Assembly (NCBI GenBank): GCA_021838585.1
Contig: JAKCDE010000002.1
Span: 62,001-126,000 of the forward strand
Direction of reading: 5' to 3'
From: Nitrospirota bacterium
GTDB lineage: Bacteria; Nitrospirota_A; Leptospirillia; Leptospirillales; Leptospirillaceae
DNA length: 64,000 nucleotides
Position 1 is the first letter of the stretch. Every line of letters begins with the position of its first letter. The translations under genes and the position numbers were made by a program. Below the pieces are notes generated by a model. It ran no database searches. It was not told where the DNA came from and saw only the letters and a list, made by a program, of their open reading frames with translations. Positions 1 to 8,152 of the stretch are shown here, one piece after another.

Positions 1-711
1 TCCGCCATTCGGACCCATTTGTGGAAGGACGGTCGTCTTCTGGCCGTCCGGACCCTGGGAGAGAGCCGCCTCCCCGCCTATCTCGACGACTACGCCTTCC
101 TGCTCGAGGCCCTTCTGGAAAGTCTCTCGGCCGCCTACTCCGAAGATCGGCTGGCCTGGGCGAAGGAGATTGCCGGGGTCCTTCTGGACCAGTTCGAAGA
201 CCGTGCGGAGGGAGGTTTTTTCTTTACCGCCCGCGATCATGAAGAACTCCTCTGCCGGATCAAGACCGGCCACGACCAGTCCCTTCCCAACGGAAACGGG
301 GTCGCTGTCCGGAGCCTCCTCCGTCTCGGATCCCTTCTCGGGGATCTCCCCATGCTCGAAGCGGCAGAAAGGAGCCTCACGCTCTTCGCGGGGACCTTCA
401 ACACCCGGCCGGAGGGTTTCGACACCCTTCTTTCCGCCCTTTCCTACCGACTCTCCGGGGCTCCGACGGTGGTTCTCCAGGGGCCGAATGCCGCCTCCTG
501 GCAGTCGCAGGCAAGGTCTGCCGGATCTCCGGCATGGATCGTTCTCTCTCGGGAAGGAACTCCAGTCTCCGGGAAGGCTCCGGGGGCAACAGGGGTCACC
601 CGGGCCTGGATCTGCGGAACCTTCGGATGCCTTGCCCCGGTCGATGGGGATTCCGGGCATTTTCTGTCGGAGCTGGCGGCGATTGGAACGGCTGGAGGAA
701 GCCATGCTTGA
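1..711 (+). CDS. C-terminal part of YyaL/SSP411-like (DUF255) protein, cut by window edge
   Basis: The reading frame is open from base 1, so the true start lies upstream and only about 236 C-terminal residues are present. They resemble the C-terminal (alpha/alpha)6-barrel part of YyaL/spermatogenesis-associated-protein-20-like proteins: LWKDGRLL, then LDDYAFLLEALL, GGFFFT, and LPNGNGVAVRSLLRLG, which matches the family's PSGNSVA-type signature. Full members carry an N-terminal thioredoxin-like DUF255 domain, outside this window. The biochemical role of the family is not settled. The 3' end overlaps the esterase start by 8 bases, suggesting translational coupling. The assignment rests on motif order only. 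Confidence 0.75.
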   Translation, partial: SAIRTHLWKDGRLLAVRTLGESRLPAYLDDYAFLLEALLESLSAAYSEDRLAWAKEIAGVLLDQFEDRAEGGFFFTARDHEELLCRIKTGHDQSLPNGNGVAVRSLLRLGSLLGDLPMLEAAERSLTLFAGTFNTRPEGFDTLLSALSYRLSGAPTVVLQGPNAASWQSQARSAGSPAWIVLSREGTPVSGKAPGATGVTRAWICGTFGCLAPVDGDSGHFLSELAAIGTAGGSHA

Positions 712-1360
712 TGCGGTGATCCTCGAGACGGGGCCAGATCCCCGATGGGCGGTGATCTGGCTCCACGGACTGGGCGCCGACGGCCATGACTTCGAGGGAA
801 TCGTTCCTGAGATTCCTCTTCCTCCCGTTCCCCTCCGCTTCATCTTCCCGCACGCTCCGGTCATGCGGGTCAGGGTCAACGGAGGGGCCCCCATGCGGGC
901 CTGGTATGACGTCGCACTGGCCGACCTCTCCCGCTATCCCGACCTCGTGGGAATGAATCGGTCCGTGAGCCACCTGCAGGCGCTCGCGAAGAGGGAGGAG
1001 GAGCGTGGAATTCCCCCGGAACGGATCATCCTGGCCGGCTTCTCCCAGGGAGGAGTGATCGTTCTTCTGACCGTCTTCGGGGATCCAAGGATTCGATGGG
1101 GAGGTGTCCTGGCCCTGTCCACCTATCTCCCTCTCGATTCGGGGCTTCTCCTCTCGGATAGTCCGACCCCTCTTTTCATGGCGCACGGCACGGAAGATCC
1201 CGTCGTTCCATTCCGCCTCGGCCGGAAGACCTTCGAGACGCTCGAGGGGCTGGGAACAAAAGGAGCCCGGAAATGGGAGCAGTATGCGATGGGCCATTCC
1301 GTCTGCCTCCCGGAGATCGGGGACATCGGCTCCTGGATGGGCGGGATCCTTGAGTCGTGA
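704..1360 (+). CDS. Carboxylesterase / phospholipase family alpha/beta hydrolase
   Basis: A 218-residue cytoplasmic serine hydrolase of the carboxylesterase 2 / acyl-protein-thioesterase-like group (YpfH type). It shows the oxyanion loop LHGLGADGHDF (residues 20-30), the nucleophile elbow GFSQGG with Ser114, the acid in HGTEDPVVP (Asp165) and the histidine in MGHS (His198), so the catalytic triad is complete. Length is normal for the family. I chose ATG 704 because GGAGG precedes it by about 6 bases and translation homologous to the family begins there; a longer open frame upstream is a shadow of the preceding gene. The natural substrate cannot be inferred; short-chain esters are usual for relatives. 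Confidence 0.88.
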   Translation: MLDAVILETGPDPRWAVIWLHGLGADGHDFEGIVPEIPLPPVPLRFIFPHAPVMRVRVNGGAPMRAWYDVALADLSRYPDLVGMNRSVSHLQALAKREEERGIPPERIILAGFSQGGVIVLLTVFGDPRIRWGGVLALSTYLPLDSGLLLSDSPTPLFMAHGTEDPVVPFRLGRKTFETLEGLGTKGARKWEQYAMGHSVCLPEIGDIGSWMGGILES

Positions 1361-1497
1361 AAAAACGGCCTTGAGCGACCGGTCTGATTCGTTCGGACTC
1401 CCGTCCCTCCCCGAGATGTTGAGTCCCTGCCCCGCATCGCGATAGGATAGAGCCCATGCTCCCATCCCCTCGCAGGAGGTATCCGCCCATCAAAGAG

Positions 1498-1917
1498 ATG
1501 TCCAGGTGTTCCCGAAGCGGGCGTCTTGCGCTTTCTCTGGCGATTCCGGTCTTTATAGGCCAGCTTTTCGTCTTCTCCGGCCTGGCCGAAGCGGGAGCCA
1601 AAGGCTCCGTCCAAGGGCCCGTCCTGACCTCTCTCTCCGTCCACGGATCGGTTGTGACCCTTCGGTTCAGAATCCCCAAAAGGCCGGCCGGCCGTTTTCT
1701 TCATCTTTCTGTCGACAGGGGGCGTCTCCTGGGGCGCAGGATCGAACCGGAGGGGATCCTCGAGATTTGCGTAGGCCATCTTCGGGCCGGCCGGCATCGC
1801 CTGGGATTCGAGCTTGCGGGAAAGGACCAGATCGTCAAGACCGATGAGGTGCCGGTTCGGGTCGTCGTCCCCGGAGGAGCTCCTTTTTCCTGTCCGTCGA
1901 CGGGAAAAGGCTCCTGA
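1498..1917 (+). CDS. Hypothetical secreted protein
   Basis: A 139-residue protein from ATG 1498, or 153 residues from ATG 1456. From the inner start it has a basic N-terminus (SRCSRSGR) and a hydrophobic stretch ending in an AEA-type signal peptidase I site near residue 33. That predicts a small exported protein of about 106 mature residues. The remainder is basic, with LRFRIPKR and HLRAGRHRLGFEL, suggesting a compact beta fold; I recognise no family. It lies between the esterase gene and def, 20 bases before the latter, and probably shares their transcript. Coding status is inferred from the signal peptide and fit in the gene array; it is not proven. Confidence 0.55.
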   Translation: MSRCSRSGRLALSLAIPVFIGQLFVFSGLAEAGAKGSVQGPVLTSLSVHGSVVTLRFRIPKRPAGRFLHLSVDRGRLLGRRIEPEGILEICVGHLRAGRHRLGFELAGKDQIVKTDEVPVRVVVPGGAPFSCPSTGKGS

Positions 1918-1937
1918 GGCCGGGTCAGGAAGACTGT

Positions 1938-2465
1938 ATGCCGGTTCGTCCTCTGGTGGGGCACAGGGAGCCATTTCTGAGGGCCGTTGCTCGCATGGCC
2001 GATCCCGCTTCGAGCGAAGTGCGGGAGGCGGTGGCGGATCTTCGGGAGACTTTGGCGACGCAGCGGGGAATTGCCATGGCCGCTCCCCAGATCGGGATTC
2101 CCTTGCGTCTTTTCGTCTGGAACCTGAAACGGCCCCGGGATCCGGGAGGTCCCCCCGCAAAGGGGGTTCTCGTCAATCCGGAGATCCTGGAGCGCACCGG
2201 TTCGGTTCCGGTGGTGGAGGGGTGTCTCTCCTTTCCCGGCCTGGACCTGTCCATCCGCCGTCCGGAAAAAGTGACTGTCGCCGGATTCGATGAGAAGGGC
2301 GACCGGGTGGTCTATACCGGGTCGGGGCTCTTCGCCCGGATGGTCGAGCACGAGGTCGACCATCTCGAGGGAATTCTTCTACCGGATCGTCAACCCGCCC
2401 TCTCGCGTCTTTTGTCCCACTGGCGGCGGACGCGGTGGGAGAAAAGATGGGAGAAACAGCCGTGA
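1938..2465 (+). CDS. def: Peptide deformylase
   Basis: Removes the formyl group from the initiator Met of nascent proteins in the cytoplasm. All three metal-site motifs are present: motif I as GIAMAAPQIG (residues 44-53), motif II EGCLSFP (94-100, metal ligand Cys96) and motif III HEVDH (138-142, two His ligands and catalytic Glu). Motif I usually reads G-I/V-G-L-A-A-P-Q, so Ala-Met in place of Gly-Leu is a mild deviation. At 175 residues the length is normal. AGGAAG lies about 6 bases before the ATG. The stop codon overlaps the preferred fmt start (GTGA, 2462-2465), the classic def-fmt arrangement that couples formylation with deformylation. Confidence 0.95.
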   Translation: MPVRPLVGHREPFLRAVARMADPASSEVREAVADLRETLATQRGIAMAAPQIGIPLRLFVWNLKRPRDPGGPPAKGVLVNPEILERTGSVPVVEGCLSFPGLDLSIRRPEKVTVAGFDEKGDRVVYTGSGLFARMVEHEVDHLEGILLPDRQPALSRLLSHWRRTRWEKRWEKQP

Positions 2466-3436
2466 CCGATGTTTCGGGGATCCGGACGGTCTTCATGGGA
2501 AGTCCCGACTTTGCCGTTCCATTTCTTTCGGCTCTCGTCGACCGGGGCTTCGATCTCCGGGGGGTCGTGACCCAGCCCGATCGTCCCCGGGGCCGGGGAC
2601 AGGCTCTGACCCCCGTTCCTGTCCGGGCCTGGGCCCTGGAAAAGGGGATTCCGACCGTCGCTCCCACGTCCCTCCGAATTCCAGAAGGGCGACAATTCCT
2701 TCGGGACTGGTGCCCGGATCTGATCGTGGTGGTGGCTTATGGTAAAATACTTCCAGAGGAGGTTCTGGCAGCTCCACGGTGGGGGTGCGTGAATGTCCAT
2801 GCCAGTCTTCTACCGGCCTTGAGGGGAGCTTCTCCCATAGTCTGGGCCATCCGGAACAGGTTGACCGTTTCAGGCCTGTCCCTGATGCTTCTGGACAGGG
2901 GGATGGATACGGGTCCCGTGCTCGACCGGCTTGAAATCCCGTTGGCTCCGGATGAGACGTCGGTCTCCCTTTCGGAACGGATGATCGAAAAAGGACCGGA
3001 GTTTCTGATTCTGGGGCTCGAGCGCTATCTCGCGGGCCTTCTTCGTCCCATCCCCCAGCCGGCCGAAGGATCCCTGGCCCCGATCCTCCGGAAGGAGGAT
3101 GGCCGGTTGCCTCTGGAATCGTCAGCGCTGGAGGTCGACGCGCATGTCCGGGCGATGAATCCGTGGCCCGGAGCGATTGTCGGATCCTCTCTTGGCCGGC
3201 TCAGAATCGGGTCGGGACGGGTTCTTCGGGAGGCCGGGAGGGAATCAGTCGCAGGCCAGGTTCTGTCCCAGGCTCCAGAGGGAATCGATGTGGCCTGTGG
3301 AAATGGCGTCTACCGGATCCATTCCCTCCAGAGGGAAGGGGGCCGGATGCTCCCGGTTTCCGAGTTCCTGTCGGGGCGGAGGTTTGCGCCCGGAGAAATT
3401 CTTGACTTTGTTCCCCGCGAGCCGTCGGAGAGTTGA
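2462..3436 (+). CDS. fmt: Methionyl-tRNA formyltransferase
   Basis: Transfers a formyl group from 10-formyl-tetrahydrofolate to initiator Met-tRNA. N-terminal motif TVFMGSPDFAVPFL, the RGRGQ-containing loop and NVHASLLPALRGASPI (family consensus N-x-H-x-S-LLP-x-x-RGAAP) mark the catalytic domain. VSLSERM and a C-terminal OB-like region (DAHVRAMNPWPGA) follow. Three in-frame starts exist: GTG 2435, ATG 2447 and GTG 2462. I chose 2462, giving 324 residues, because GGGAGA sits 7 bases upstream and the codon overlaps the def stop as GTGA. ATG 2447 would only add five residues. Confidence 0.95.
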   Translation: MTDVSGIRTVFMGSPDFAVPFLSALVDRGFDLRGVVTQPDRPRGRGQALTPVPVRAWALEKGIPTVAPTSLRIPEGRQFLRDWCPDLIVVVAYGKILPEEVLAAPRWGCVNVHASLLPALRGASPIVWAIRNRLTVSGLSLMLLDRGMDTGPVLDRLEIPLAPDETSVSLSERMIEKGPEFLILGLERYLAGLLRPIPQPAEGSLAPILRKEDGRLPLESSALEVDAHVRAMNPWPGAIVGSSLGRLRIGSGRVLREAGRESVAGQVLSQAPEGIDVACGNGVYRIHSLQREGGRMLPVSEFLSGRRFAPGEILDFVPREPSES

Positions 3437-3474
3437 AGGAATAATGACGGCCACTTTACTGGAGTTGTGAAAGA

Positions 3475-4359
3475 ATGTTCAATTCGCTCAAGACCGTCCT
3501 TCTCCTCGGGCTTCTGACCGGATTTCTCCTTTTCATCGGAAAACAGCTGGGAGGACAGACGGGGATGGTCATTGCCCTCGTCCTTTCGGTCGGAATGAAT
3601 TTCTTTTCCTGGTGGTTTTCCGACAGGATCGTCCTTTCGATGTACCAGGCCCATGAGGTGACCGGGGAGAACGGCAATCCCCAAATCGCGGAGATCCAGC
3701 AACTTCTTGTCGCGTTGGCCCGGCGGGGTGGGATTCCCGTTCCTCGCCTCTATATCATCGACGATCCGTCTCCCAACGCCTTCGCGACCGGTCGCGATCC
3801 TTCCCACGCGGCGGTGGCGGTCACGACCGGGATCATGGACCTCATGACGCCGGAAGAGCTGTCAGGGGTTCTTGGCCACGAACTGACCCATGTGATCAAC
3901 CGGGACACCCTGACTTCGACGGTGGCCGCCTCCATCGCGGGAGCGGTGACGATGCTCGCGAACATGGCCCAGTGGGCCGCCATCTTCGGTGGCCGTGAAC
4001 GGGAGGAGAGGGAGGGCGGTGGATTCGGGGACCTTCTGATGATCATTCTGGCTCCGATTGCGGCCATGCTGGTGCAGATGGCGATTTCCCGGTCTCGCGA
4101 ATTCGCGGCGGACGAAGGCGGAGCGAGGCTTTGCGGAAATCCCCTCTTTCTGGCCCGTGCCCTGGCCAAACTCGAAAGAGGGATCGATGCCGTTCCCATG
4201 GCGGCCAATCCGTCGACGGCCCACATGTTCATCCTGGAACCCTTCCATGCCGGAGGGCTGGTCGCCCTGTTCTCGACGCATCCCCCCACGGAGGAACGCA
4301 TCCGGCGGCTCGAGGCCATGGCCGGCTCCCATACCTCCCTTTCCCGGCATGCTTTCTAG
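3475..4359 (+). CDS. htpX: Membrane zinc metalloprotease HtpX
   Basis: M48-family inner-membrane protease involved in quality control of misfolded membrane proteins. Two N-terminal membrane helices (about residues 5-22 and 31-49) precede the zinc motif HELTH (135-139). Two more hydrophobic segments follow (about 152-170 and 183-200), with the downstream SREFAADEGGA motif supplying the third zinc ligand. The 294-residue length and motif spacing are canonical. The ATG at 3475 follows a GAAAG sequence after a 38-base gap from fmt. Its stop codon directly abuts the rpe ATG, so the two are probably co-translated, although no functional link is evident. Confidence 0.94.
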   Translation: MFNSLKTVLLLGLLTGFLLFIGKQLGGQTGMVIALVLSVGMNFFSWWFSDRIVLSMYQAHEVTGENGNPQIAEIQQLLVALARRGGIPVPRLYIIDDPSPNAFATGRDPSHAAVAVTTGIMDLMTPEELSGVLGHELTHVINRDTLTSTVAASIAGAVTMLANMAQWAAIFGGREREEREGGGFGDLLMIILAPIAAMLVQMAISRSREFAADEGGARLCGNPLFLARALAKLERGIDAVPMAANPSTAHMFILEPFHAGGLVALFSTHPPTEERIRRLEAMAGSHTSLSRHAF

Positions 4360-5046
4360 ATGATACGTTCAAGGAATGGCCGAGAGGTCCTGATCGCCCC
4401 ATCCATTCTGTCCGCCGATTTCCTCGCCCTGGGAGAGGAGGTCCGGGAAGCGTCCGCGGCGGGGGCCGACCTCCTGCACCTGGACATGATGGATGGCCAT
4501 TTCGTCCCCAATCTCACCTTTGGCCCTCCCGTCGTCGAGAGGCTCAGGACAATCACCTCCGTTCCCCTGGAAGCCCATCTGATGGTGGAGAGTCCCGAGA
4601 TTTATCTTCCAGATCTTGCGACCGGGGGAATGCACCGTGTGACCGTCCACTGGGAGGCCTCGTCCCATCTCCATTATGTCCTCTCCCGGATCAGGGATCT
4701 CGGAATGCGGGCGGGGATTGCGCTCTCTCCGGCAACACCCGTGTCCATGGTGGCCGATATCCTGGACATGATCGACCTGGTTCTCGTCATGACGGTGAAT
4801 CCCGGCTTCGGGGGACAGTCCTTTATCGGACATTCCTTCGAAAAAATCGCCGCCATGCGGGCCCTTCTGGACAGTCGTGGCGCGGCGCACGTGAGGCTGG
4901 AGGTCGACGGGGGGATAAAGCCCGCCAATATCGCCCAGGTGGTGGACTGCGGAGCCGACACCATCGTCATGGGTTCCGCCATTTTTGGCGACACACCCTG
5001 CGAAACGGTCTTCCGTGAAATCCGGAAGCGTCTCGAAACGAGTTAA
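4360..5046 (+). CDS. rpe: Ribulose-phosphate 3-epimerase
   Basis: Interconverts ribulose 5-phosphate and xylulose 5-phosphate in the pentose phosphate and Calvin pathways. A 228-residue TIM barrel with IAPSILSADF near the N-terminus, the metal/catalytic motif HLDMMDGHFVPNLTFGP, MTVNPGFGGQ, and the phosphate-binding VDGGIK motif with the following GADTIVMGSAIF. All expected regions are present. ATG 4360 begins immediately after the htpX TAG. A second pentose phosphate gene, rpiB, lies on the other strand at 38.5 kb. Confidence 0.96.
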   Translation: MIRSRNGREVLIAPSILSADFLALGEEVREASAAGADLLHLDMMDGHFVPNLTFGPPVVERLRTITSVPLEAHLMVESPEIYLPDLATGGMHRVTVHWEASSHLHYVLSRIRDLGMRAGIALSPATPVSMVADILDMIDLVLVMTVNPGFGGQSFIGHSFEKIAAMRALLDSRGAAHVRLEVDGGIKPANIAQVVDCGADTIVMGSAIFGDTPCETVFREIRKRLETS

Positions 5047-5183
5047 ATTCCATTAATCATTTTTGCTTGAATAATATTTCACCCGGAATCTTTCAGAGCC
5101 GATCTCTTCCGTCGTGAAAGAAGCGCTCCTCGTGTTGCATTTTTCATGCGTGCTGGGGTAAGTTTTGTTTTGCGAAGAATTTT

Positions 5184-5720
5184 ATGGCATTTCTGGCCGG
5201 GTTGAAGGAGGAAGGGGTGGAGATCAGGGAACCGTCCGATCGTTTTTCCTACCTTTTTGACAGGTTCCTGGCCAAGTTTGTCGACTACCTGCTGGCCCTC
5301 TCTCTTGAACATGCCGGTTTTTTGCTGGGGAGCTCCTGGTTGGCCTGGCTTGCGGCGACAGCTTACATCCTTGTTGCCGACGGACTTCCTGGCGGTAAAA
5401 GTCTCGGGAAAAGATTGACCGGACTGTGGGTTTCGGGACGTTCGGGAGACCCGTGCAGTTTTTACGAATCCACCATCCGCAACATTCCGCTGGGGTTGGC
5501 CTACATTCTGTCCCAGATTCCTTGGATCGGCTGGGCCCTGGGACTTCTTGTCGCCTCCGTCGAAGGTCTGATTCTGGCTGGAATGCCGTCCGACCGGCGG
5601 TTCGGTGACGATCTGGTGGGAACGATGGTGAGAAAGGGCGCATTCGGGGGGATTGAGAGACGGCAGGACAAGGCCGCGGAGGTCACCCGCGCTGAGACAA
5701 CGGAGTCGACGACTCCCTAA
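5184..5720 (+). CDS. RDD family membrane protein
   Basis: A 178-residue integral membrane protein of the RDD family, named for conserved Arg/Asp positions in its first helix. Here the motif appears as DRFLAKFVDYLL (about residues 26-37). Further hydrophobic segments occur at about 48-65 (LAWLAATAYILVADGLP), then GKSLGKRLTG, typical of the family, and 100-125. The C-terminal 30 residues are charged. RDD proteins are often linked to ion transport or membrane stress, but no function can be assigned from sequence. It lies 19 bases upstream of mreB and could share its transcript. Confidence 0.8.
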   Translation: MAFLAGLKEEGVEIREPSDRFSYLFDRFLAKFVDYLLALSLEHAGFLLGSSWLAWLAATAYILVADGLPGGKSLGKRLTGLWVSGRSGDPCSFYESTIRNIPLGLAYILSQIPWIGWALGLLVASVEGLILAGMPSDRRFGDDLVGTMVRKGAFGGIERRQDKAAEVTRAETTESTTP

Positions 5721-5739
5721 AGAATAAAGGAAAAACATC

Positions 5740-6771
5740 TTGGGGCTCATCGCAAATCTTTTCGGTTTTCTTTCCCAGGATCTGGCAATCGATCTTGGCA
5801 CGGCCAACACCCTTGTCTATGTGCGTGACCAGGGGATCGTCATCAACGAACCATCGATCGTGGCGATGGACCAGAAATCAGGCTCGGTCCTCGCGATCGG
5901 CCGGGAAGCCAAAAAAATGCTTGGACGGACTCCAGGGAACATCGTGGCTGTCCGGCCTGTCCGGAACGGCGTCATCGACAATCCCGACATTGCCCAGCAG
6001 ATGCTGTCCTATTTTATCAACAAGGTCCACCGTCGTTCAGCGTTTGTCCGGCCTCGGATGGTGATCTGCGTTCCCTCCAGGATCTCGATGGTTGCCCAGA
6101 GGGCTGTCAAGGATTCGGCCCGAATGGCCGGTGCACGAGAGGTCTATCTGATCGAGGAGCCTCTTGCCGCGGCGATCGGGGCAGGACTTCCGATCATGGA
6201 GCCCTCCGGGAACATGGTGATCGACATCGGGGGAGGAACGACGGATGTCGCGGTGATTTCCCTTGGAGGAACGGTCTACAGCGAGTCGATCAAGGTGGCC
6301 GGCGACAAGATGGATGAGGACATCATCGCCTACATCAAGAAGCAGCACAATCTTCTGATCGGGGACTCGATGGCGGAACGGATCAAAATGGAGATTGGGT
6401 CCGCCTGCCCCCAGAAGGAAGGCCATGTCATGATTATCAAGGGGAGAGACCTCATTACCGGTCTTCCGAAGACCCTCAAGATCACCGAGGAGGAAATTCG
6501 GGGAGCCCTGTCCGATACCATCAACAGTATCGTGACGATCGTGCAGAAGACACTGGAAAACACACCTCCCGAGCTATCCGCGGACATCATCGACCGCGGA
6601 ATCGTCCTGACGGGGGGGGGATCCATGTTGCGTGGGCTTGATCTCCGGATCCGTGATGAAATCCGTCTTCCTATCATCACGGTGGACGATCCGCTGACGA
6701 CGGTCGTGATCGGGACGGGGAAGACCCTCGAAGAACTCGATGTCCTGAGGAAGGTCACACTCGGAGACTAG
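5740..6771 (+). CDS. mreB: Rod-shape actin homologue MreB
   Basis: Cytoplasmic bacterial actin that assembles membrane-bound filaments and guides the elongasome. AIDLGTANTLVYV (phosphate 1 region, about residues 15-27), IGGGTTDVAVISLGG (phosphate 2), EEPLAAAIGAGLPI and TGGGSMLRGLD (adenosine motif) are all present; 343 residues is normal. Translation starts at TTG 5740, preceded by AAAGGA at about 8 bases; there is no nearby ATG in frame before the conserved core. An N-terminal amphipathic segment (GLIANLFGFL) fits membrane binding. It heads mreB-mreC-mreD-mrdA-rodA, whose products form the lateral wall synthesis machine. Confidence 0.97.
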   Translation: MGLIANLFGFLSQDLAIDLGTANTLVYVRDQGIVINEPSIVAMDQKSGSVLAIGREAKKMLGRTPGNIVAVRPVRNGVIDNPDIAQQMLSYFINKVHRRSAFVRPRMVICVPSRISMVAQRAVKDSARMAGAREVYLIEEPLAAAIGAGLPIMEPSGNMVIDIGGGTTDVAVISLGGTVYSESIKVAGDKMDEDIIAYIKKQHNLLIGDSMAERIKMEIGSACPQKEGHVMIIKGRDLITGLPKTLKITEEEIRGALSDTINSIVTIVQKTLENTPPELSADIIDRGIVLTGGGSMLRGLDLRIRDEIRLPIITVDDPLTTVVIGTGKTLEELDVLRKVTLGD

Positions 6772-6779
6772 GCGAAACG

Positions 6780-7640
6780 GTGCGACCTTCACTGAAACGA
6801 CCCTCATCCTTCAAGGCCGTTCCGGTACTTCTGATATCGCTTGCGGTTCTGGTTATCCTGGGGTTCTATCCGGAGTTTTTCCGGCGTTGGATTCTGGATC
6901 CTCCCCTGAACATGCTTCGCCTTGCTTTCTCGGGGGCCACGGGGTTGTCGCGGGGATCGACGGGACTCTGGACCCATTATCTGGACCTTGCCAGGAGCGA
7001 AGAAGAAAACCGGAAACTCCGCCTCGAAGTTGAAAGTCTTCGGAGATCGCTCGACCATTACCGAAGTCTTTCCGCAAGGAACGAGGATCTCCTGGCCCTC
7101 CTCGATTTGAAGAAAAGGACGCCGCAGAAGGGAATCGCCTGCCACGTGATCGCGGACAATCCGACGATCGCTCCCCGAACCCTTCTGCTCGATTGCGGCT
7201 CCAGAAGAGGGGTTCAAGTCCGGGATGGCGTCATTGGGACCCATGGGGTGGTGGGATATGTGGTGAGGGTCTTTTCCGGCTTCTCGCAGGTTCTTTGGGT
7301 CGAAGATCCCCTCTTCGCTCTGGAAGGACGTCTTTTGGATTCCGGTCAGAGCGGACTTGTGAGAGGGCGGGGCTCGGGCCATTTTCTGAAGCTTGAATAC
7401 ATACCTGCCATGACGTCCCTTGAGAATGGGTCGCATGTTGTGACGACGGGAGAGGATGGCTTCTTCCCTCCGGAGGAACCGATTGGAACCGTTGTCAGGA
7501 GTCTGAATCCCGGCCATCAGATCTTTCGCTCGGTCAGGCTCGAAAGCGCCGAAAGGCTGGACTCTCTTTGGGCGGTCATGGTTCTTGTTCCTCCGCTCGA
7601 GTGGACAGAAAAGCCTCTGCTCGGGAAGAGGCAGCCATGA
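6780..7640 (+). CDS. mreC: Rod-shape-determining protein MreC
   Basis: Bitopic periplasmic scaffold of the elongasome that links MreB/MreD to PBP2. It has a single N-terminal membrane helix (about residues 14-30), then a coiled coil rich in Glu/Arg/Leu (about 72-103, EEENRKLRLEVESLRRSL). The beta-rich MreC core follows, including HVIADNPTIAPRTLLLDCGS and GVIGTHGVVGYVV. At 286 residues it is of usual size. The start is GTG 6780, eight bases after mreB. The stop overlaps the mreD ATG as ATGA. Confidence 0.94.
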   Translation: MRPSLKRPSSFKAVPVLLISLAVLVILGFYPEFFRRWILDPPLNMLRLAFSGATGLSRGSTGLWTHYLDLARSEEENRKLRLEVESLRRSLDHYRSLSARNEDLLALLDLKKRTPQKGIACHVIADNPTIAPRTLLLDCGSRRGVQVRDGVIGTHGVVGYVVRVFSGFSQVLWVEDPLFALEGRLLDSGQSGLVRGRGSGHFLKLEYIPAMTSLENGSHVVTTGEDGFFPPEEPIGTVVRSLNPGHQIFRSVRLESAERLDSLWAVMVLVPPLEWTEKPLLGKRQP

Positions 7641-8152
7641 ACCTTCCGCTCAGGACCATTCTCCTGGTCGTTTTCATGGTCATGGCGATTTCCGGGCTTC
7701 GGTGGTTCCCGACCCTTGCGGCGGGAATCAATCCCGTTCCCCTGTTTCTTTTTTTTCTTCTCCGGAGAAGGGAGAAGTACGGGTTTCTGGTTCTGGGAGG
7801 GGTGGCCGGTCTTCTTGCCGCTCTCGTTTCCTACGGACCCGGGTTGTTCTGGGTTCTTCTGTATGTTTCTGAAGCCTGGATTATTTCACGGCTTTCGGAG
7901 GCATCGACCCGTTCAGGCGTCCGGCAATACGTTCTGGTTTGGATTGTTCTCGCGATCGATATGGGGGTTGGACTTCTGCTTCGGAAGCTTCTTGAATTCC
8001 CCCTGGAGATACAACTATTAAGAGATTGGCTGGTGATGGAAGGGGCGACGGGCTTCCTGGGGATGTTTCTGGTGTTTGTGATGCGCTCCCTTGGTTGGAC
8101 GTCCGATCCTCCTTCCCGAAAACAACATGGCATCGGAATTCCGCTTTCATAA
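7637..8152 (+). CDS. mreD: Rod-shape-determining membrane protein MreD
   Basis: A 171-residue polytopic protein with about five hydrophobic segments, from the N-terminal TILLVVFMVMAISGL to the last helix GFLGMFLVFVMRSLGW. MreD sequences are poorly conserved, so the call rests on topology, length and position between mreC and mrdA. The chosen ATG 7637 forms an ATGA overlap with the mreC stop; a longer in-frame opening at 7568 lies inside mreC and would add a hydrophilic extension without a ribosome site. In the elongasome MreD is the membrane partner of MreC. Confidence 0.82.
   Translation: MNLPLRTILLVVFMVMAISGLRWFPTLAAGINPVPLFLFFLLRRREKYGFLVLGGVAGLLAALVSYGPGLFWVLLYVSEAWIISRLSEASTRSGVRQYVLVWIVLAIDMGVGLLLRKLLEFPLEIQLLRDWLVMEGATGFLGMFLVFVMRSLGWTSDPPSRKQHGIGIPLS

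Noticed and set aside
5047..5183. AT-rich gap before the RDD gene as a promoter
   Set aside because: TTGCTT and TTGCAT boxes exist but neither has a convincing -10 at proper spacing. The gap is likely regulatory, but no site can be defended.
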